Shown: positions 55,640 through 64,000 of the stretch, piece by piece | Layout: the number at the start of each line of letters is the position of its first letter | Numbering within the stretch: the first letter of the stretch is position 1 | Source: Lamellibrachia columna | Taxonomy: Eukaryota > Annelida > Polychaeta > Sabellida > Siboglinidae | Assembly: GCA_963662155.1 (NCBI GenBank) | Contig: OY759263.1 | Location: forward strand, 26,052,548 to 26,116,547 | Direction: 5' to 3' | DNA length: 64,000 nucleotides | Notes under the pieces: generated by a model | Database searches by the model: none | What the model was told of the DNA's origin: nothing | Seen by the model: only the letters and a program-made list of their open reading frames with translations | Translations under genes and position numbers: made by a program

Positions 55640-57940
55640 GGTTCCGTAAAGTTCCTCTGAATCTAAATTATAACATAATGCTTGAAGAAATTATGTGCGC
55701 AAAAAATAAGTACATGCCAATTAGAATAATGAAATTTAATAAATGCCAACATAAAAATTCAACATGGATCACTCAAGGTCTGCTAAAATCTATTAGATAT
55801 CGAGACACACTTTATAAACAATTAAAAATGTCTGACCCTAGTTTACCTGATTATGGGACCACAAACACTAACTTCAAAAATGTACAACTCCATATTAAAA
55901 AGAAATATTCATGCAGCTAAACAAAAATATTTTGAACAAATTCAATAACTATTTTACAAACATAGGTCAAACTATTGCAGAAAGCATTCAATATAAAGGA
56001 AACAAGAACTATGAGTACTACTTAAATATACAAGTTAAATCTGTTCTCAAATTATAGGCCTATTTCTCTCCTTCCAACTATTTCTAAAGTTTTAGAGAAA
56101 ATCATCCACAATCAGTTATCTGCTTCTTTTATTGATTCTAAGTAGTATGGATTTAGACCTAATCATTCAACCGAATATGCATCACTCAAACTAGTAGATA
56201 GAGTCTTTACTCAAATGGATAGAAATTACTTACCAATTAGTATTTTTCTTGACCTTTCTAAGGCATTTGACCATTCAGTATTACTAAATAAATTAAGATA
56301 CTATGGCTTAGATGGCAAAACTCTTCTTTTATTTAAAAGCTATTTAAACAACCATAAACAAAGCACTGAATATCACTAAATAAAAGTAAATCTAAATATA
56401 TGACCTTTCAAATGCCAAACAAAACTACACAGACTTTATTTCTCAAAATAAATAATATAGATATTGAGAAAGTGGAAAAATTTAATTTTATTACAAATAT
56501 AGACATCAAAATCTACTTGTCTACTTATTAACTGATTAGACCCCACAACGGCCGCGGCCGGCCGCTCTGTGCAGTCCTGGAACGGCCACCGCCGGCCGCA
56601 TACAGGACCCCCTATTAAAAAAAATCCTGACGAATAACTACTGAACTAAACGCTACCAAATTTTGCCACACCCTAGCGGATACATTTTGCAACAACAACA
56701 GCTCGTTACGTGCATGTGTTGCCCTTTCGGAAATCTCGATTTTCATCAGTTTTTTTCACGCTATCGAAAATTTTTATTTGTATATTTGTCATGATAAAAT
56801 ATGGTGTAACCTGAAAAATAACCGTCAGAATTTGATAATGTTTTCAGTGGTGCAAAGCTAACACATATAGCTACATTTTCTTCGCTGAGTTGCATAGGGT
56901 TATAGCATGGGATCATTGTCAAATGTCAGTCGCAACTTTCAATGTTTTAACAAATGTACTATTTTGTCTTTGCAAATTGTTATCAAATGTCAACATTTTA
57001 TTAATATATCCTATTTCTATGTATACATGCATGTGGAGAAATTACTACTCTTCAAAATAAACACAACTTGTAATTGTCAATATTGAATAGTTTTTTCTAC
57101 AGATTTTTGAACACAAGTAAGTAAAATCGCTCACAATTTGCCAGAAATCCTGGGAACGTGGTGGCATGTCCAATCCTGGGGCCTAATGGGTTAAACTGGT
57201 AAATAACCGCAAATACCTGTATTCACAACTATAATACTCGGAGAACAACTGAACTACGTACTTACAGAACTAAACATGAATTTGCCAAAAAAATTCTTAA
57301 ATACAACTTGCCACATGTTATAAACAATATCCCTGATTTAGTTATAGACAAGATAGTGACTCATAGTTTGAAAGGTTTTTCAAGTTATGCCAAAAATTAC
57401 ATGGTACAAAAATATAACGATACATGCACTATTCTAAATTGCTATATATGCCAACTAAATTAAATAAATTATGAATGAGTGTACCACAATTCATGCAAAT
57501 ACAATTAAACTTTTCATTTTGTATACTTGCACACATGCTTACAAGCGTACTGGCGAAAACAACACATAACACACCAGTACAACACATCATCACACACTTA
57601 AATTGATTATACGTAAAACACAGACAAAAAAACATACTTTCTACTTTTTAAATGTAGAAATATATGTATAGGGAATATATGTTTATTTGTTATTTTTAGT
57701 TTGGGTGGCTCCTACGATAGCGACCAGTGTTGGTCTTAGTAGGAGTCTCCCGTCCCACAGCTAATATCTTTTTCTTTTTTTGGTTGTATAATGTATTACT
57801 TTGGTTGATGATTTATTAGTTGTTATTATATATTGTACAGTTCTATATGTGTATGTATCATGTATCTATATCATATTGCCACTCCATGTAATTTATCTAT
57901 GTTTTTCTGATGTTGGGACAAATAAAATTTATCCTTATCC
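55640..57940 (+). mobile_element. decayed LINE (CR1/Jockey type) with a nested MITE
   Basis: In order on the plus strand, across stops: CQHKNSTWITQGLLKSIRYR, then NYRPISLLPTISKVLEKIIH, YGFRPNHSTEYASLKLVDRV, SIFLDLSKAFDHSVLLNKLR, YYGLDGKTLLLFKSYLNNH, and beyond the insertion TYRTKHEFAKKILKYNL. The 3' end near 57920 is GGGACAAATAAAATTTATCC. These are the endonuclease-RT linker, RT motifs and C-terminus. Large internal deletion, stops and the insertion at 56532 make it dead. Confidence 0.85.
56532..57190. mobile_element. TTAA-flanked MITE (piggyBac-like) nested in the LINE
   Basis: TTAA at 56528-56531 and 57191-57194 flanks inverted ends CTGATTAGACCCCACA and, read inversely at the right, CCCATTAGGCCCCAGG. 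The left part is unusually GC-rich (CGGCCGCGGCCGGCCGC) against an AT-rich interior. There is no transposase. LINE coding resumes on both sides. Confidence 0.65.
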
Positions 57941-58814
57941 TCTGAAATGAGTAATGTCAAAATGTGTACTGAATCAGTGTGCTTTTTTAACCCAAAATAC
58001 GTTGCTTGCGTTGAACACATGAAACATGCCCATAAAACTCAAGGATGGTATATTAGCAAAGTATGTACGCATGCACACACGCACGCACGCACAGGGAAGG
58101 ATGTGACTAACATGATTGAAAAGGCTCTTTCTCAATGACACTTTTTGCTCGTTTTGTTTCAGAATTATTTTGCGAGAAACTGAACCGATCGAGTGGCCGC
58201 TATGATAGGCTAGCTCAGATATGCAAATTTGTGATTTAGTTTTTAAGTTATTTTTGACCTGATGCGATCATAATTCGGCAAAAAATATAAAAGTTATCCA
58301 GCTCTGATTTTGTTATGCCTCAGGTTAATCACAATTTCCAATGTCACCCGATCTAACAATCAAAGTCATTTCTTCTGATGATTTTTTTCATAAATACACA
58401 CTCTTATTAAACCGACTCACTGCAAATTATAGTAATCAACTAATTGTGTGGCTCTCGTGATATATAGCAACCCCCCCTCCCCAACGTATAGTTTCTACCC
58501 TTACCGACACTCTTTGGCAGACAAAACCACCCTAAGAAACAACAGTCTTCCCAATTACCAAGTTCAAGCAGTTGTTTGTAGTTTTCACCACCAAAAATTC
58601 AGGTTGGTACCTTTTAAAATAGTTTCCCTGGTATCAGCAGTTTTTCACAAGAATGTATCTGGTATAAATGCTAATAAAGGAATAACCATTTATTACATAA
58701 ATGTGGATGTAACTATTATATTATGTGCCAATCTACATGTCACAAACCATTATTGCTTTGATAAAACAAACATAGTATGACAGTTCAGTTATTTTTTAAA
58801 TGTGCATCCTGCAG

Positions 58815-58894
58815 TTGGATTGCCCAAGAGAAGATGAGCTGTTGTCTGCAGGGGGCACTGGTCCCAGGGGTAACTACAAAGTCCCCTGCACCCT
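58815..58894 (+). CDS. possible second exon of the unrecognised gene
   Basis: The acceptor ATCCTGCAG and donor CCCT|GTGAGT enclose LDCPREDELLSAGGTGPRGN then YKVPCTL. Using the inner acceptor TCTGCAG (exon start 58852) the phase fits the exon at 51499 directly, giving GGTGPRGNYKVPCTL. The phase also fits a possible exon beginning at 63985. Family not recognised. Confidence 0.4.
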
Positions 58895-60180
58895 GTGAGT
58901 ACTGACCAGCCTCTCTCAGCTTGACCTGTGGCCAAAGCCTTCTGTGATGGTCATTGTCCACTGATGGGAGTTACCCTCAGATGGGGTAGGTTATGTAACA
59001 GAGAGTGGCTGGACTGGTCACCTGTAATCACATCAGTGGCTTGACCCCAGGCTTGACCAGTGTCACTATAGGGCCAGCTGTTGGGGGTATCAGAGAAGGG
59101 GTGTTTAGAAAAGCCTTCAACTTTTGCACAAGTTTTCTCAAGAGCTTGAGTAGCAAGTACAGTCAAAAGTTACCTTTTTTAATTTACAATTTTAGTGAAA
59201 TCTTTGTGGTGCTCACGTAATAAATTTTTCACTATGGATGAAATTATCTAGTGAGGTAAATTGTCACGTCTTCATCAGCTTGAACCAAGAAGAAATTGGC
59301 TAGTTTTATAATGAAATCAAAAATGTTATCCTGTGCAAAACACTCTGGTATTATGGCCTGGTGATGTGAAGAAGATATTTCACATAGAAAACCTGCTGCA
59401 TGTGAGAATGCTAGGTTTTTAAATAACTTTCCTCTTACCAGTTGAATAATATCAATTATGGTCACTATTTAGGCATACTATGTATTGATAACTTATTCTA
59501 GTGACCCACCGTCAGTTTCTCTCTGTATTGACCCTGTCTGTAATGAATACATTATTGTAATTCCAATATTAACATATTACTGTGATGTGCTTCTTCATTT
59601 TCTGTGTCTTCAGAATCTCCACGTTTAAATTCATTTTTTATTTTTACCCACACAGTGGCCTTGAATCAGCTGTGGATGGCAAAACAGGCTCATCCGCTGG
59701 TAGTGGACTTGACTAATATGGGCCGGTTTGATGAAATTTTATTCTCGTTTTAGTCAAATTGACACAAAGAATATGTTGTTCTGCTTACAAGTCATTACTA
59801 GCCACTGTCAAGTCACGGTGATGTCACAGATATGTTGCCTTCCTTGCCAGAGGCTAATCCTCGCGAACTGGTCTCTAATTTGAAGAAGAAAGTTAAGCTT
59901 TCATAAGATCTAGGATGACTTTGATGCTGGCAGGAGATAGGAGCAACCAGCGCTTAAAAGCATGTACTGATTAAACCTACATGTAGTAATTGCAGGTTTA
60001 GAGATAACTCTCCCTCCGTAGTTTGATTTTTCGCTTTTCTCGTTTGACCTATCTAGAGTCCACTACAACCTGCTAGCTCATTTATACAAATGTATTATTA
60101 GGAAATGTAGAATCCTACGAAATAGTTGTATAAAATATAGCAACAACATGTGATGTTGTGGAAACAAATATGCCTACTTC

Positions 60181-60236
60181 ATACATACATACATACATAC
60201 ATACATACATACATACATACATACATACATACATAC
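60181..60236. repeat. (ATAC)n microsatellite
   Basis: About 14 perfect tetranucleotide units. Confidence 0.97.
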
Positions 60237-62043
60237 AGCAAATCCACGATATCTCTGTTTATCGCTTGATTGACCCATACAGTGTGTAGTGATCAGCAAA
60301 AGTTAAATAAACTTATATTGTCTGATCATTGGTGTTACCCTAAAGTCGGCTTCCTCCTAAGTTCATTCCAACTTTATATTCTTTAGTTGTTAGTTTTCTA
60401 GCTGGGCACTACTGAGTTGTCCATGCAGGCCCCAGCATGAGCTGACCACCTCAACTTGACCATTTCACTTCCACATGGCATTTGGGGTGGCTGCACTATA
60501 ATTACCCCACCCATAATCAACCCAATGGGAGAGCCCAGTGATCGTTTTGTCACTTGCTAATTAATTTGATTAATTGACTGCACTGATTGAGTGTTTCAGT
60601 AAGCGGGATCCTCCCACTGTTCTCCTCTTCCCATTCCTTTCCCATTCAGTTGTCTCTTCCCAACCCACCATTGTCATCGTGGTGGGGGAAGGGGCGTGCT
60701 GTATTCACTGCAGTATTTACCCTTACTGCCACCCCAAAGTCCATTAACCGGGTTCTTGCTCACTTGTGGCTAGCCACTTTCACGTTTCCCAGCATTCTTA
60801 TATTAAAACAAATTCCTAGGGTTTCGTAATAATTATGGAGGTTTGGAGATATACGATTCATCACGCCACAATTATTTGTGAGTTGGTCGTTAAGCAGAAC
60901 CCACTTTTTTTAAATGACTGCAAGAAGATCGTGGCTGGAACTTACCGGGTAAAAATCTGTTTCATTCATTGATATTTTGACTGTGGACCTTTCACTAGTA
61001 GGTAAAAAGTTGATAAAAAAACATTTAGCTTCTTGGGTCTTAAGCCCAGATTTACAGAGTAATCAAAATGCTAGCTTGGTAAATGACAGTCAACAGATAC
61101 AGGGCTGTAGTCCTTGTCTGGTTTATTATGTGTCAGATGTGTTCTAACCTAGAAAAGGAAAGAACTCATACCACTGCAGTAACTGGGGTAGCTGAGATAG
61201 TTTCTCAGATGTATGTCCTGAGGTATTGAATAAAAGTAGATTTACCTATATACATGTATGCATACTAGAAATAGTACATTACATTTATTGTGCAATTGCC
61301 TGAGAAACACAGATGTGACATTTTGAAGTCAGACCTTTTACAATCATTGTAGTTCAGATTGTAAGTTTGGAACAAATCTGCTGTCCGTTGACTAACTGTT
61401 CTGGCGCCAACTTGGTACTTTTGACAACTGAATGTCAGCTCGGATGTCGCTGTCCAGTCTGGTGGGTGATTAAACAGAGGCGGCAATGCGGTCATTGTCC
61501 ATTGAAGGTCACCGGACCGTGGTGATGTCCAGAGTCATAGTGGACACTCGGGACAAAGCACCCGAATGCCCCATGTCGATTTAGCCCGTGGGTCATCTCG
61601 CTTAGCGGAAAATTGCCAGCGTTTGTGTCACCCCGGCTGAATTGTTCTGGGGCTTCTGCACACAAAGGCGTAATGCGATGCAATGTAAAATAATGGACAT
61701 GGTCGGAAACTGACCACTCTGTATCCATTGTCTGCACTTTTGAATATGAGTTTAACTCGTGGGAAAATGCCCCTCTTTTGTACGTTGGGGTGTGTATTGT
61801 ACGTTGGGGTGTGTATTGTTTGTGGTCACATTACAAAATGGGGCAGGTTGATAATGTTTTGTTAATGTTAATGTATTTCAGTTGACTTGTGTTGTGAATG
61901 TTCTCCCGTTTGGGTAATTTATTTCTTGATCATATAGTAAAGTTGTAAATTAGTTTCCTGAATAGGGATGCTATTATTTTCAATGTAAAGTTATATTCTG
62001 TCGTGTGATCAGTCATTGGTGTGTTTTTGTATGCACATGGTTC

Positions 62044-62290
62044 AGGGGTGGGTTCAATTGTAATTAATTACACACAATTATAGTGTAATTGTTATTTTGT
62101 GTAACGCCAATTGTACTTGAGTTTTTATGACTCTGTGTAATTGTAATTGACCATTAAAATTCACCATGTTAATTCACCACTGTAATCAAACCCAACCCAG
62201 CAGCAAAAATGCAGGAATAACTAATTGAATTTTTTTGGAAATTTTTTAACTGAGTATTTGTGTAATTGACAATTGTAATTGAATATGTGC
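62044..62290. mobile_element. hAT-like MITE, TGTAATTG family (partial)
   Basis: Starts CAGGGGTGGGTTCAATTGTA and contains the inverted AATTACAC/GTGTAATT blocks of the family at 18678, 33251 and 36713. An internal inverted end (CAAACCCAACCC) lies near 62190. The right end is unclear. Confidence 0.6.
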
Positions 62291-62357
62291 ATGCACGCGT
62301 GCGCGCGTGTGTGTGTGCACATGTGTGTGGGACATGCATGTATGAGGGTATGTATGC

Positions 62358-63881
62358 CAGACTTGCCAAGTTCTGAAGGCCCAAAAGGGGTAGATTAGCA
62401 CATACAACAAAAATTCGGGGTTGCGTCGTCGACTGGCAGCCAAACTCGAGACACAGCACAACAAACACACTATTAACCACAATGGTTAAATACATTATTT
62501 TAATACACACAAGAAATGGTAATTATATACAATTTAAATAAGGTACATATAGGTACATACATAACATAATTATACAACAGGCTAAAATGCAGGTAAAAAA
62601 TACTGAGCATAATGAAAGGTGCATAAAAATTAAGGTAATGGATAAAAACATAGCAGTGAAATAGCAGTGAAAATAGCTAGATGCTCCACTTTTCAATTAC
62701 ATAAACATACACAGCTTATACTTCTAATACACAAGAAATGACAATTATATACAATATAAATAATTAATAATATTAAAAAAAATTATAAATCATGTAAAAA
62801 ATACTAAGAATGATGCAAGTTCCATAAAAATTTAGGTAATGGACAAAACACAGCAATGAAAATACTGAAATGTTCAAATGATAAAAATATATAAAAATTA
62901 TACAACAATAATTACAGACTAGACATGCAGCAATGTAAAAACAAGCACAAATCAGCATGAAACATCATGTTCATAAAAAAGCACTTAATAAAGTACAGAT
63001 TACAGAATAATACTGTTAAATAAGGCAATACTGATTAATAAAATAAAAATACCATGCCAGAAATATTCAAAGCTAGACACAATAATATATTGATAAATAT
63101 AAATGTTAAAAACTGCCTGGAATGTGCAAATGACATAAATATACATACAACATATAGATACAACAAAATGCTCTAAATAAAATTCACACTCGCTCCTGTG
63201 CCGAGCTAGAGCACAAGTCGTATGACGTGCACGCGACACGCGCCAGCCGCACTCACAGGGAGCGAACTCGGTACAGATAGTGTCCTCGTTCAACTTGCAT
63301 TTCAGCAGTGCTGATAGAGTCGAATTCCCCAACTGCGAACGCTGCTCGGTGAAGATCTTCACCATGCTGAAGGTCCTCTCTGGAGTAGCGTACGAGTTGG
63401 GGACTGTCAGCAGCGCCTTCGCCAGCGCACCGAGATGAGCAAACATCAAACACACAGCTGCCCGATCTTCGTCCACTGCTCATCCGTGGATGATGCGGCG
63501 GGCAGCTCGTCGTCGGGCATCAGCTGGAAGTGTGTTCATTCCTCCAAAAAACAGGTCCCAGAAACTAACGATCAATGATTAAAAACCATAGCTAGAAATA
63601 ACTCAAGCAAAAGAAACATTTGAACTGTTCTGGCGGTACTCTCTATAATTGTATGGCATAGATCACGAGGGCACATAGCTGCGATATCATTGGTCGTCAG
63701 AATCGAGGCCGATATTCAGATTCAAACAGGATCTTCCAGAAAGTCGAGATTTTTCGCTCACCAGTGCCGATTTTACCGATAAAATGGAAAACAAATGTTC
63801 CCCAAAATCGCAAAAACCGGTAGAAATGTTCTACTGACCGGTAGAAGAGGTGAAAAATCACCGGTAGACTTGGCATGTCTG
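62358..63881 (-). mobile_element. hAT element with perfect 8-bp target duplication
   Basis: Ends CAGACTTGCCAAGT and (inverse) CAGACATGCCAAGTCTACCGG are flanked by ATGTATGC at 62350-62357 and ATGTATGC at 63882-63889. At 1.5 kb it is too short for a full transposase. It keeps only the C-terminal dimerisation part on the minus strand (63180-63540), so it is an internally deleted derivative. The exact duplication suggests a recent insertion. Confidence 0.9.
63180..63540 (-). pseudogene. hAT transposase C-terminal dimerisation fragment
   Basis: The minus strand reads MFAHLGALAKALLTVPNSYA then TPERTFSMVKIFTEQRSQLG and LSALLKCKLNEDTICTEFAP, the hAT C-terminal block with the P-S-x-x-x-E-R-x-F-S core. 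Just upstream the reading continues in another frame (DDELPAASSTDEQWTKIGQ), indicating a frameshift. The Cys/His-rich tail (CECGWRVSRARHTTCALARH) is unusual. Not a complete gene. Confidence 0.8.
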
Positions 63882-63984
63882 ATGTATGCATATGTATGTG
63901 TGTATACAAATACATACGCACACACACGCCTGTCACTTGGAACCTGATACTTTTCCATGAGCCTGTGCCTGATCCTTGTTTTAG

Positions 63985-64000
63985 ATCCGTCTATGAAGTC
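63985..64000 (+). CDS. possible exon start cut by the window edge
   Basis: GATCCTTGTTTTAG is followed by 16 bases that read SVYEV in the phase left by the donor at 58894. It is too short for more than a suggestion. Confidence 0.25.

Larger units (their letters stand above)
58895..62350 (+). other. intron-like sequence, few features
   Basis: Holds the (ATAC)n run at 60181-60236, a MITE at 62044 and an alternating GT/GC run at 62288-62330. Otherwise I find nothing supportable. Confidence 0.5.

Noticed and set aside
59662..59720. Possible exon after CCCACACAG (GLESAVDGKTGSSAG)
   Set aside because: The acceptor is reasonable but the donor is weak (GTAGTG) and no frame is clearly favoured.

Overview
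The window is animal nuclear DNA. Exons are short, introns are long with GT..AG borders, the base composition is AT-rich, and retroelement, DNA-transposon and minisatellite debris is dense. There are no bacterial-type operons. The host looks like an invertebrate metazoan; the sequence alone does not fix the phylum.

Region 1 (about 1-42,660, + strand) is the 3' two-thirds of one gene, a CLASP-family microtubule plus-end protein. I can place 26 coding exons from 2031 to 40910. Their phases join without conflict into about 894 codons, running from the Ser/Arg-rich, SxIP-bearing linker through TOG3 to the C-terminal CLIP-interacting domain. TOG1 and TOG2 must lie upstream of the window. Several exons are phase-neutral cassettes (93, 45 and 39 nt) and one intron has a GC donor. 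A 3' UTR of about 1.7 kb ends near an AATAAA at 42632.

The CLASP introns carry many passengers. The most striking is an apparently intact, three-exon, antisense gene (26284-28784, about 668 aa) for a Mutator-like (MULE family) transposase. Others are a hAT-type MITE with a perfect 8-bp target duplication (15026-16359) and relatives, two large fold-back elements (423-1833 and 39781-40678), LINE 3' ends, a tRNA-derived SINE, and minisatellites including a 22-copy 48-bp array.

Region 2 (42,660-50,900) is a transposon graveyard. It holds an unexplained open exon-like segment (42984-43153), LINE fragments on both strands, a hAT transposase relic and a roughly 4-kb decayed hAT element. In that element a 25-bp minisatellite has grown out of the codons for a conserved transposase motif.

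Region 3 (50,900-64,000) starts with a CpG-richer stretch and a probable first coding exon (ATG at 51397). Possible further exons lie at 58815-58894 and at the right edge, so this is the start of a second, unrecognised + strand gene. Its putative introns contain a LINE interrupted by a TTAA-flanked MITE and a short hAT element (62358-63881) with a perfect 8-bp target duplication.
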